Assembly: GCA_963506915.1 (NCBI GenBank)
Contig: CAUORE010000022.1
Location: 1 to 28,510 of the forward strand
Origin: JABCPE02 sp963506915
GTDB lineage: Bacteria; Bacteroidota; Bacteroidia; Flavobacteriales; Weeksellaceae
DNA length: 28,510 nt
Direction: 5' to 3'
The notes under the pieces are model-generated. The model ran no database searches and was not told the DNA's origin. It saw only the letters and a list, made by a program, of their open reading frames with translations. Position 1 is the first letter of the stretch. Each line of letters begins with the position of its first letter. The position numbers and the translations under genes were made by a program. Below are positions 17,058-24,131 of this stretch, in pieces.

Positions 17058-17801
17058 TTATTTTACCAGCCAGTCGTATCCTTTTTCTTCTAATTCCAAA
17101 GCCAGTTCCTTGCCTCCAGTTTTTATGATTTTTCCGTCTGCTAAAACATGCACGAAATCAGGCTGAATGTAGTTTAGCAATCTTTGGTAGTGCGTGATTA
17201 GAAGCACTGCATTTCCTTGGTTTTTGAAATGGTTCACACCTTCAGAAACGATTCTCAAAGCATCGATGTCAAGCCCTGAATCCGTTTCATCCAAAATAGC
17301 CAATTTAGGGTTCAGCATCAGCATTTGGAAGATTTCGTTTCTTTTTTTCTCTCCACCAGAGAAGCCTTCGTTCAGCGAACGAGAAAGGAAATCTTTTTTA
17401 ATTCCCAAAAGCTCTGATTTTTCGCGGATGAGCGCCATCATTTCTTTTGCTGGCATTTCTTCTAATCCGTTGGCTTTTCTAGTTTCGTTGATTGCTGCCT
17501 TGATGAAGTTGGTTACCGATACACCTGGGATTTCCACAGGATACTGGAACGACATGAAAATACCTTTCTGAGCTCTTTCCTCTGGCGCATCTTCGCCGAT
17601 GTCTTCACCTTCGAAAAGGATTTCTCCCTCCGTAACTTCATAGTCTTCTCTTCCTGCAATTACGGAAGAAAGCGTGGATTTACCAGCTCCGTTAGGTCCC
17701 ATAATGGCGTGAACCTCACCAGGTTTTATCTCTAAATTGATTCCTTTCAAAATTTCGGCTCCGTCTTCTATACGGGCGTGTAAGTTATTGATTCTAAGCA
17801 T
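17058..17801 (-). CDS. sufC: Fe-S cluster assembly ATPase SufC
   Basis: SufC is the ABC-type ATPase that drives structural changes of the SufB-SufD scaffold; it has no membrane partner. The 247 residues are standard. Walker A is GPNGAGKST (35-43), the Q-loop SFQYPVEIPGV (84-94), the signature GFSGGEKKRNE (146-156), where SufC proteins carry GGEKKR, and Walker B LAILDETDSGLD (167-178). The H-loop His is in LLITHYQRLL. The gene lies between a block of five immunity-like genes upstream and sufD downstream. The 76-nt leader region before its ATG is nearly all A/T and shows no clear TAnnTTTG box, so it probably depends on read-through from upstream. That makes the upstream insertion of interest. 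Confidence 0.97.
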   Translation of the reverse strand: MLRINNLHARIEDGAEILKGINLEIKPGEVHAIMGPNGAGKSTLSSVIAGREDYEVTEGEILFEGEDIGEDAPEERAQKGIFMSFQYPVEIPGVSVTNFIKAAINETRKANGLEEMPAKEMMALIREKSELLGIKKDFLSRSLNEGFSGGEKKRNEIFQMLMLNPKLAILDETDSGLDIDALRIVSEGVNHFKNQGNAVLLITHYQRLLNYIQPDFVHVLADGKIIKTGGKELALELEEKGYDWLVK

Positions 17802-17877
17802 TATTAATGAAATTTATTTATTATTAAATTAAAATTTTATTTATTCTTTTTTATTATAGTTTTTCTTGTGTTTTTAT

Positions 17878-18885
17878 TCAAAGTTTTTGAGCGCTATCTT
17901 TATTCTCTTCTTCAAAAGTTACAGTCACATTAGGGAATTTTTTAAGCTCCTCTATACGCTCTTTGAAAGCTCCTAAAATATACTCTTCCCACGGAATGCC
18001 ATACTGGTCATTGTAGTACAATTGCATTTTCTTGCTGTACTCCAAGCGGTCGGTAACGGCTTTGTTTTGTCGCCAATTCAGCGCTTTGAGAGCATCATAT
18101 ACTTTGTCGTTTTTAGCAGGAATAGGGCTTACCCGTGCATAGAGTGTTCCATCGATGTATCGCGGAGGAGTGTTTTCTGCTTCATTTTCAACCATGTACA
18201 CAAAGGTCTTCTCGCCATCTATGGAAATGTGCTGCAGAACTAATTGCTCAAATTCCTCATCAGACAATAAGCCTTGGTAGCTTTGAGTAGAATTTGGAAA
18301 AACACGCGTGAAATCAGTGAGTTTTCGGCTGTAAACCTCTTCTAATATTTCGCGTTGCTCTTTTTGGGTAACATAGGGCAGGTGAGAGCGGAGAAGATTT
18401 GTGATATTTTCCTGAAAATCACCTTCACTTCGCACCAAAGAACCCTCATATATATCATTCACGGAGCTGAGCATTTCATAGAAAAAGAAGTCTTCTAGGG
18501 TGTTAGCTAATATTTCTGCCTCGTCAGAATCGTGGTGCAGTAGAGCAATGGGCGGCACAGGTTTGGGATTATTTTTATCATAGAAGAAACAATAATAATC
18601 TCCTCCGCCTGTTTGTCCAAACGGAATAAAAAGATAATCAGGATTGATACTGAACCAGCTGTCTTCACCATTGAGCTCTTCAATAGTTTCGGCGATGTTA
18701 GCAGGTGGTATCAGCTCAAACTCACCACTGTATAAAAATAGCGTTGGGCGGTTTTTTAGGCGTGGATATACTTCTTTACTCCAAAGGGAAGAATATTCTC
18801 CTATGTCGAGCATTTGGTCGGCATAGAGCTGGTGGTAGAGCTTTGGGTAAGCGAAGTTATATTGTTGTTCTAAGTCTTTAAACAT
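17878..18885 (-). CDS. SMI1/KNR4-like (SUKH) protein with extra C-terminal domain
   Basis: The first ~140 residues resemble the SMI1/KNR4 superfamily: an early FAYPKLYHQLY, LIPPANIAETIEELN, then FIPFGQTGGGDYYCFFYD (about 106-123), where SUKH proteins typically have a Phe-xx-Gly-Gly strand, and ILANTLEDFFFYEML. Many bacterial SUKH proteins neutralise polymorphic or contact-delivered toxins. The remaining ~190 residues are not recognised; they are acidic and mixed helical, with DEEFEQLVLQHISIDGEKTFVYMVENE. The total of 335 residues is about twice a single SUKH domain, so this is a fusion or an elaborated member. There is no signal peptide, so it is cytoplasmic. It is the last gene of the five-gene block, 76 nt before sufC, and follows the previous gene by 19 nt. 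The immunity role is inferred from family and company only. Confidence 0.72.
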   Translation of the reverse strand: MFKDLEQQYNFAYPKLYHQLYADQMLDIGEYSSLWSKEVYPRLKNRPTLFLYSGEFELIPPANIAETIEELNGEDSWFSINPDYLFIPFGQTGGGDYYCFFYDKNNPKPVPPIALLHHDSDEAEILANTLEDFFFYEMLSSVNDIYEGSLVRSEGDFQENITNLLRSHLPYVTQKEQREILEEVYSRKLTDFTRVFPNSTQSYQGLLSDEEFEQLVLQHISIDGEKTFVYMVENEAENTPPRYIDGTLYARVSPIPAKNDKVYDALKALNWRQNKAVTDRLEYSKKMQLYYNDQYGIPWEEYILGAFKERIEELKKFPNVTVTFEEENKDSAQKL

Positions 18886-18904
18886 ATTGGTTTTTAGTAA
18901 TTTT

Positions 18905-19429
18905 TTATTTCCATATTTTATTCATTACCTCCTCCACAGTAGGTTGGTGATACTTACCATTTTTATCTTTGATGGTATTGAATGCAGAAGGGTCGAAACG
19001 CGGACAGTTGATTTCTAAAAACTCAAAGAAGTAACCATCGCTGTAAAATATATAAGGCATAAACATCCTTTGAAAGTCGTTTTCACACTCAAATTCATTG
19101 TCTATGACAATACGCACAAAAGCAGCGATGTCTTCACGGGTGAGGTCATTGTGCTTTATAGGGTAGGGCATAGCCAAATCAAAGGCAAAAGTTTCAATAC
19201 CATTACCTTCCCACCATTCCCATAGCCAAGTATTGGAAAGGTCTTTGCCCGTAAGCTCACTAAGGTATTGCTCCATCGCTTTGTATTCTTTGTCAAATAC
19301 TTCTTCGGGAGTATCTTCACTTTGAGCCTCCCAAAAAGCTTCGTAGTCTTCTAAGCGTTTTAGCACGAGAGGATACAGCTTTTCTGCTGTCGCAAAATCA
19401 GGGCGAAGTTCTTTCCTTATGGTGTTCAT
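18905..19429 (-). CDS. Unrecognised acidic protein in immunity-like block
   Basis: The protein has 174 residues, no signal peptide and no membrane segment. It is acidic and rich in aromatic residues (NTWLWEWWEGNGIETFAFDL, about 66-85; PYIFYSDGYFFEFLEINCP, about 125-143). The beginning is a charged helix with KLYPLVLKRLEDYEAFWEAQ. I do not recognise the family. Composition and length are like many bacterial immunity proteins, and its neighbours on both sides include SUKH-like and DUF6678-like genes, so this role is plausible but unproven. The ATG at 19429 is the first in frame. The upstream gap of 49 nt holds the palindrome GCTAATTAGC. It ends 19 nt before the next gene, so the two are probably co-transcribed. 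Confidence 0.7.
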   Translation of the reverse strand: MNTIRKELRPDFATAEKLYPLVLKRLEDYEAFWEAQSEDTPEEVFDKEYKAMEQYLSELTGKDLSNTWLWEWWEGNGIETFAFDLAMPYPIKHNDLTREDIAAFVRIVIDNEFECENDFQRMFMPYIFYSDGYFFEFLEINCPRFDPSAFNTIKDKNGKYHQPTVEEVMNKIWK

Positions 19430-19465
19430 TTGATTTTAAATTTAATTAAAGTAAAAAAATAATTG

Positions 19466-19475
19466 GCTAATTAGC
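19466..19475. repeat. 10-bp palindrome, copy 1 of 2
   Basis: Perfect palindrome GCTAATTAGC in the setting AATTGGCTAATTAGCAAATT, just after the stop of the DUF6678-like gene. An identical copy lies at that gene's start (19974-19983). The two copies agree over GCTAATTAGCA. Confidence 0.6.
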
Positions 19476-19478
19476 AAA

Positions 19479-19967
19479 TTATTGATATCCCATTATTTTC
19501 AGACTTTCGTCAGTTTTTATAATTTGGAATTTTCCTAAACTATTGAGCATTTCTTCAATAGCATTGAGGTCTTGGGTTTCGTAGTTTGGAGGTAGCAACT
19601 CTCCAATATACGCTCCTTGCCAGCGTGCCTTAAATTCTATAAATTCTATTTCACAATAATAGGTAGGGTGTTCGGCAGTGGTAATAGCCTCTGAGATATA
19701 ATCTTCATGAATGTACAAAGTGCTATTATCTGCTATTTTATGCCAAGCAATTTCATTTACACAAAACCCAAAGAAATCATAAATTTCACATTGTTTGATA
19801 AGGTCTTTGTGAGAAACTATGGCAGTAAAGAGCTTACGCCACTTAGCATTGCTCATATATGAAACATCAAAGGTGCTTATTTTCTGCTCCAACCGCTTTA
19901 TATAGCGATTGTAGTCCTCTTCCGTATCAAATAAATCTTTGTATGTTGCTTCTATGGTTTTCATTGC
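19479..19967 (-). CDS. DUF6678-like protein in immunity-like block
   Basis: From ATG 19967 the protein has 162 residues. The part MSNAKWRKLFTAIV near residues 39-52 and the later CEIEFIEFKARW are like the DUF6678 family as I recall it (an N-terminal KWRKLF motif and a later IEWIEF strand). Function is unknown. No export signal is present. An earlier ATG at 19985 is possible and would overlap the end of the upstream gene, but it adds only six residues that lie on the palindromic repeat; ATG 19967 gives a cleaner family-like start. The gene is bracketed by two copies of GCTAATTAGC, one at its beginning and one just after its stop. It lies third in the upstream-to-downstream order of the five-gene block inside the suf cluster. 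Immunity function is inferred from context. Confidence 0.68.
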   Translation of the reverse strand, partial: AMKTIEATYKDLFDTEEDYNRYIKRLEQKISTFDVSYMSNAKWRKLFTAIVSHKDLIKQCEIYDFFGFCVNEIAWHKIADNSTLYIHEDYISEAITTAEHPTYYCEIEFIEFKARWQGAYIGELLPPNYETQDLNAIEEMLNSLGKFQIIKTDESLKIMGYQ

Positions 19968-19973
19968 GTAATT

Positions 19974-19983
19974 GCTAATTAGC
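19974..19983. repeat. 10-bp palindrome, copy 2 of 2
   Basis: Perfect palindrome GCTAATTAGC, overlapping the last codons of the upstream gene (its stop TAG is inside) and lying just before ATG 19967. It pairs with the copy at 19466-19475, about 508 bp away. Confidence 0.6.
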
Positions 19984-20640
19984 ATATTTCTTCTCTATTC
20001 TTTTAGCGATGGTTTTTCCTGTGTTTTTATAGTAGTCCTCCGTAAAAGTCAGACTTTTAAGATATTCTATATCGCTATTGTCACCAAACGCCTGAAAGCA
20101 CACGGCAGCACTACACATTATCGTTTCGTTCTTTTTTGTTTGTGCAAAGCTGATGATTTGCTTTAAGATAGGTACAAAAGCATCGTGAAGGTCTTTGCTC
20201 ATTTTCTCACCTTTGAGCTGGTGTGATATTTCACAAAGTGGATAAACATATTTTTGTACAAAAAACTCCTGCTCATCGGTAATTCCAGCAGAAAAAGTTT
20301 CAGCTATATTTAGAAAGGCGGGTAGCGCTTCATCGATGGGAAGTTCTTCTAATACACCAAAGACAATAAGAAAGAACTCTTTTGGTTTATCAATAGCCTT
20401 TACAAGTCCCTGCGTGCCTTCTTCCAAATAGATACAAATCGCCTCTACCCATGCAGCAAAGGGTATGATTAGCTCGTCATTCATCGGTTGCCAATCGTAC
20501 TGCACCACCATTTCTTGCAAAGGAGCAATGTATTCCTTGCTCGGAGTTTTGAGGATTTTTAGAAGATGTTCTACTTCCAAATCACCTTTTTTCTCCAATC
20601 GATGGAGTTTTTTAATTTGTTTTTCTACTGTTTCTGTCAT
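19975..20640 (-). CDS. Unrecognised helical protein in immunity-like block
   Basis: The protein has 221 residues and is almost entirely predicted helix by eye, with HEAT-like stretches such as PFAAWVEAICIYLEEGTQG and CSAAVCFQAFGDNSDIEYLK. It lacks a signal peptide and membrane segments. I do not recognise the family; helical repeat proteins of this size occur among immunity and scaffold proteins. The first ~12 residues (MTETVEKQIKKL) are nearly the same as those of the SUKH-like neighbour upstream (MTETLVKHIKNL), and the DNA matches at 30 of 35 positions, whereas the rest of the two proteins is unlike. This points to a shared 5' segment. The ATG at 20640 is therefore well supported. Its TAG stop lies in the palindrome before the next gene. 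Confidence 0.7.
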   Translation of the reverse strand: MTETVEKQIKKLHRLEKKGDLEVEHLLKILKTPSKEYIAPLQEMVVQYDWQPMNDELIIPFAAWVEAICIYLEEGTQGLVKAIDKPKEFFLIVFGVLEELPIDEALPAFLNIAETFSAGITDEQEFFVQKYVYPLCEISHQLKGEKMSKDLHDAFVPILKQIISFAQTKKNETIMCSAAVCFQAFGDNSDIEYLKSLTFTEDYYKNTGKTIAKRIEKKYAN

Positions 20641-20683
20641 ATTGATAATTTAAATAGATAGCCTTTTTATAATGCAAAAACTT

Positions 20684-21469
20684 CTAACTTAATGTCCATA
20701 AGCCTTTGGCTTTTAGTTCATTTAATTCAGCTTCTGAGACTACTTGAAAATCATCATTGCCCTCGTCATCGTAGGAAGTGTAATTCCATTGCAAGCCAAA
20801 GTTTTCCATATCGTCTAAAAGGGTATCAAATAACTCTTGTTGAGTGCTGCCTATAAAAATAGCAGTGGCTCGGTTTGTTTCTCGGTGTATGGAGAGGACT
20901 ATCACGATTGTAAAATCCTTGTCAGTAAAGACGCACTGTCCTTCCCAGCAGAGTTCGGTAAGCGTGTCATATTGTTTTTCCATATAAGAAACTGCCTGTT
21001 CAGGCACTTCAAAGCCTTCCATACCCCAGCCGCCCATTGCGTTGGCATTGTAGGACAGCCCTCCCAAAGTACCATTGTAAATAGCCATATACAGCCAAAA
21101 ATCCGATAGTTTTGGGTTTTCTAACACCCAGTCAGGGTCGGTTTCGGAGCCGTAATTTCCCCAAATGGGAGGGTTAGGGTTTGCTAAATCTTCTTTGCGG
21201 ATTGCCCACATCACCACGCCTTGATTTTCTTCATAGAAACAAAGAAAATCACCATCAAAGTACAACTGTTCAGGCGTAGCCAAACTGTTGAACGATTGGT
21301 TTACGCTTTCCGTAGCGCCTAATTGTAAGTAATACTCTCGGAATACCTGAGGAAACTTAACATCCAATCGCTTTTCTGCTTCTAATAATTGTTCCTCCGA
21401 AAAACCCTTGCAGTCTTTAGGTGCTAGATGGAATAGATTTTTGATGTGTTTTACTAATGTTTCTGTCAT
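20684..21469 (-). CDS. SMI1/KNR4 family (SUKH) protein
   Basis: A SUKH domain protein of 261 residues. The family start is EEQLLEAEKRLDVKFPQVFREYYLQLG (split here: EEQLLEAEKRLDVKFP at 25-40, then QVFREYYLQLG at 41-51), the classical pattern in which an acidic helix is followed by FPxxFRxYY. A later FLCFYEENQGVVMWAI strand (about 74-89) and the PIWGNYGSETDPDW segment fit the same fold. Bacterial SUKH proteins are often immunity proteins against nuclease or deaminase toxins. There is no export signal. This is the first gene of the five-gene block, 65 nt after the sufB stop. No clear promoter was found in that gap, so it may be read from the suf promoter. The toxin partner, if any, is not in the window. 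Confidence 0.82.
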   Translation of the reverse strand: MTETLVKHIKNLFHLAPKDCKGFSEEQLLEAEKRLDVKFPQVFREYYLQLGATESVNQSFNSLATPEQLYFDGDFLCFYEENQGVVMWAIRKEDLANPNPPIWGNYGSETDPDWVLENPKLSDFWLYMAIYNGTLGGLSYNANAMGGWGMEGFEVPEQAVSYMEKQYDTLTELCWEGQCVFTDKDFTIVIVLSIHRETNRATAIFIGSTQQELFDTLLDDMENFGLQWNYTSYDDEGNDDFQVVSEAELNELKAKGLWTLS

Positions 21470-21534
21470 TTTTACTTTAACTACCGAAAGAAAAATCTTG
21501 TTTTTTACAATGTGAAAAATAACCAGCAGTATGT

Positions 21535-22983
21535 TTATCCTACGCTTCCTTCTAGGCTGATTTCCAATAGTTTCTGTGCTTCTATGGCAAATTCCATTGG
21601 TAATTTGTTCAGAACCTCTTTACTGAAACCATTCACAATCAGTGCGATAGCTTTTTCGGTGTCTATTCCTCTCTGGTTACAGTAGAATATTTGGTCTTCC
21701 CCGATTTTAGAAGTCGTAGCCTCATGCTCCAGCTGTGCAGAAGGGTCTTTAATCTCGATGTAAGGGAAAGTATGCGCCCCACACTCGTTGCCCATCAATA
21801 GGGAATCACACTGGGAGAAGTTTCTTGCTCCCTTAGCAGTTGGGAGAACTTTTACTAGTCCTCTGTAAGAGTTATTGGATTTCCCTGCCGAGATTCCTTT
21901 AGAAATGATAGTAGATTTGGTATTTTTACCGATATGGATCATTTTCGTTCCAGTGTCTGCATACTGGAATTTATTGGTAACCGCGATGGAGTAGAACTCG
22001 CCCACAGAATTGTCACCTTTCAGTACGCAAGAAGGATATTTCCAAGTAACCGCAGAGCCTGTTTCTACCTGTGTCCAAGAGATTTTTGCTCCCGTTTCGG
22101 CAAGTCCTCTCTTCGTCACGAAGTTAAACACACCTCCTTTTCCTTCTTCATCGCCTGGATACCAGTTTTGTACGGTGGAATATTTGATTTCCGCATGGTC
22201 TAAAGCTATCAGCTCTACTACAGCTGCGTGCAGCTGGTTTTCATCTCTTTGAGGCGCTGTACATCCTTCTAAATAAGATACATACGCACCTTCATCAGCG
22301 ATGAGCAGGGTTCTTTCGAACTGGCCGCTTCCTCCCTGATTGATTCTGAAATAGGTAGAAAGTTCCATAGGACATCTCACGCCTTTTGGAATGTAGCAGA
22401 ACGAACCATCCGAAAACACAGCAGAGTTGAGTGCTGCGTAGAAATTATCATTTTGTTTTACCACTGTTCCGAGGTATTTTTTTACCAAATCTGGGTGTTT
22501 TTGTATCGCCTCGGAAATAGGGCAGAAGATAATTCCTTTCTCAGCCAAAGTTTCTTGGAAAGTGGTCGCCACAGACACGGAGTCCATCACCACATCCACT
22601 GCCACGCCAGTCAGCCTTTTTTGCTCTTCCAGCGAAATCCCAAGTTTTTCAAAAGTTTTCAGTAGCTCTGGATCTACTTGGTCTAGGCTTTCTAATTCTG
22701 GCTTTTTCTTTGGAGCAGCATAGTATTTTATAGCTTGAAAATCAGGTTTTTCGTACTTTATATTTGCCCAGTCAGGCTCTTCCATAGTCTGCCATGTACG
22801 GAAAGCCTCCAGACGCCATTCCGTCATCCATTCTGGCTCGTTTTTTCGTTTAGAAATTTCACGAACAATATCTTCGTTCAGTCCCGTAGGAAACTCTTCG
22901 TATTCTATATCTGTGTAAAATCCGTATTCGTATTCCTTGTTTTCTAAATCAACCCTAAGGTCATCCTCTGTATATTTTGACAT
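21535..22983 (-). CDS. sufB: Fe-S cluster assembly protein SufB
   Basis: SufB is the scaffold subunit on which new iron-sulfur clusters are assembled, with SufC and SufD. The 482 residues match the typical length. Recognisable blocks are EPEWMTEWRLEAFRTW (about 49-64), NDNFYAALNSAVFSDGSFCY, GVRCPMELSTYFRIN, LEGCTAPQRDENQLHAAVV, TVQNWYPGDEEGKGGVFNFV and the C-terminal DQIFYCNQRGIDTEKA. Conserved Cys residues, including one in ARNFSQCDSLLMG, are in place. ATG at 22983 gives the family start. It lies 100 nt after the A-type carrier and is followed not by sufC but by five immunity-like genes; sufC is 3.7 kb further on. In most relatives sufB and sufC are adjacent, so this arrangement is unusual. 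Confidence 0.97.
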   Translation of the reverse strand: MSKYTEDDLRVDLENKEYEYGFYTDIEYEEFPTGLNEDIVREISKRKNEPEWMTEWRLEAFRTWQTMEEPDWANIKYEKPDFQAIKYYAAPKKKPELESLDQVDPELLKTFEKLGISLEEQKRLTGVAVDVVMDSVSVATTFQETLAEKGIIFCPISEAIQKHPDLVKKYLGTVVKQNDNFYAALNSAVFSDGSFCYIPKGVRCPMELSTYFRINQGGSGQFERTLLIADEGAYVSYLEGCTAPQRDENQLHAAVVELIALDHAEIKYSTVQNWYPGDEEGKGGVFNFVTKRGLAETGAKISWTQVETGSAVTWKYPSCVLKGDNSVGEFYSIAVTNKFQYADTGTKMIHIGKNTKSTIISKGISAGKSNNSYRGLVKVLPTAKGARNFSQCDSLLMGNECGAHTFPYIEIKDPSAQLEHEATTSKIGEDQIFYCNQRGIDTEKAIALIVNGFSKEVLNKLPMEFAIEAQKLLEISLEGSVG

Positions 22984-23083
22984 AATTATTCTTTTCGATT
23001 TAAAATATTATTTAATTTGACACAAAATTTCTCTTTCCAAACTTTACTAAAATTTGGGTTAAAATCAACTAATGAGAAATAAT

Positions 23084-23413
23084 TTATAAAGAAAAAGATT
23101 CTCCGCAGCCGCAGGTTCTTTTGGCGTTTGGATTATTGAAGACAAAGCCTTTTCCGTTCAGTCCGCCCGAAAACTCCAAAGTGGTGCCCACGAGGTATAG
23201 GAAAGATTTTTTATCCACGATGATTTTAATGCCATTGTCCTCGAAAACTTGGTCGTTTTCTAATCTTTCTTTATCAAATTTCAGGACATATTCCAGCCCA
23301 GAGCAGCCACCACTTTTCACTCCTACACGGATGTAGTCTGTGTCAGGGTCGTAGCCGTCTTCTTTCATTAGTTGTGTTGCTTTTTCTTTTGCAATATCAG
23401 AAACTTTTATCAT
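23084..23413 (-). CDS. A-type Fe-S carrier protein (IscA/SufA family)
   Basis: A-type carriers take Fe-S clusters from the scaffold and deliver them to target proteins. The 109-residue protein has the three conserved cysteines: Cys37 in KSGGCSGLEY and Cys101/Cys103 in RTCGCGESFSL at the end. The family fold is clear (IKVSDIAKEKATQLM, then VDKKSFLYLVGTTLEFSGGL). I use the ATG at 23413; a longer frame from 23452 would run through the promoter box and adds a non-family hydrophobic tail. It is the first gene of the suf operon, with a promoter 24 nt upstream. Whether it should be called SufA, IscA or ErpA cannot be decided from sequence alone. Confidence 0.94.
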   Translation of the reverse strand: MIKVSDIAKEKATQLMKEDGYDPDTDYIRVGVKSGGCSGLEYVLKFDKERLENDQVFEDNGIKIIVDKKSFLYLVGTTLEFSGGLNGKGFVFNNPNAKRTCGCGESFSL

Positions 23414-23437
23414 TGATTTATATATAAAACTAATTGG

Positions 23438-23470
23438 CAAAGATACAAACAATCAGAAATATATCCTCAA
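23438..23470 (-). promoter_or_regulatory. Promoter of the suf operon
   Basis: On the minus strand TTG (23468-23470), a 22-nt spacer and a perfect TATCTTTG (23438-23445) match the Bacteroidota promoter pattern. It lies 24 nt before ATG 23413 and fixes that start. No Fur or IscR-like operator was recognised around it. Confidence 0.65.
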
Positions 23471-23531
23471 AAAAGAATTAGATGTTATCTATTTTGTCTA
23501 TAAATACAATTTTTATGATTGAGAAATACTA

Positions 23532-24122
23532 TTAGAAATCAGAATTTTGGTAAAATCCCTTCATATCTATATATTCAAAAACTTCGGGTGGAAGCATAGG
23601 GCGGACATTCTTTTTTTCTCTAATCATTTTTCTGATTTCGGTCGCGGAAAGTTCTATTATTGGCGCATTTATTTTGCAGATATTCTCGTGTGTAATCGCT
23701 TCTTTGTCAGTGTCTTGCGATAGGACGCGTGGATAAACGATGATTTGGTGATTTTTTATCAAAGTTTCGTAGTTTTTCCATTTTGGAAGACTGACCAAAT
23801 TGTCCTTGCCCATGATTAGCCCGAAAGTATATTCAGGGTATCTTTCACGAAGATAGGTGAGAGAATCTATGGTGTAGGAAGGTTTCGGCATAGAAAATTC
23901 TATATCCGAAACGCGCATTTTAGGATAGTTTTTTATCGCCATTTCTACCATATCATAGCGGTCATGGTCGTGGAGCAGGCTTTTTTTTGATTTCAAAGGA
24001 TTCTGCGGACTTACAACGAACCAAAGTTCATCTAAATCAGTATGTTCCACGATATAATTGGCTAAAATCAAGTGTCCGATATGAATGGGATTAAAAGACC
24101 CAAAAAACAAGGCTATTTTCAT
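23532..24122 (-). CDS. nadD: Nicotinate-nucleotide adenylyltransferase NadD
   Basis: NadD joins nicotinate mononucleotide and ATP to give deamido-NAD in NAD synthesis. The 196 residues are typical. The nucleotidyltransferase motif is GSFNPIHIGH (8-17), with the two active-site His; the second motif LSATEIRKMI is at 158-167 (family pattern SxTxxR). VVSPQNPLKSK and GLIMGKDNLVSLPKW, which line the substrate pocket in relatives, are present. The start ATG lies 9 nt after the recJ stop, so it is translated from the recJ transcript. NadD and NMN adenylyltransferases are related, but the FGSFNPIHIGH and length point to NadD. The 118-nt gap to the A-type carrier contains that gene's promoter and nothing else visible. 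Confidence 0.95.
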   Translation of the reverse strand: MKIALFFGSFNPIHIGHLILANYIVEHTDLDELWFVVSPQNPLKSKKSLLHDHDRYDMVEMAIKNYPKMRVSDIEFSMPKPSYTIDSLTYLRERYPEYTFGLIMGKDNLVSLPKWKNYETLIKNHQIIVYPRVLSQDTDKEAITHENICKINAPIIELSATEIRKMIREKKNVRPMLPPEVFEYIDMKGFYQNSDF

Positions 24123-24131
24123 GTGAAATGT

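Noticed and set aside
21490..21520. Short TTGT/ACAA hairpin between sufB and the SUKH-like gene as a possible attenuator
   Set aside because: The stem is only 4 bp and AT-only but for one pair; it would not be stable.
23414..23452. 13-residue hydrophobic N-terminal extension of the A-type carrier (possible signal peptide)
   Set aside because: It overlaps the suf promoter box; A-type carriers are cytoplasmic and start at the IKVSDIA segment.
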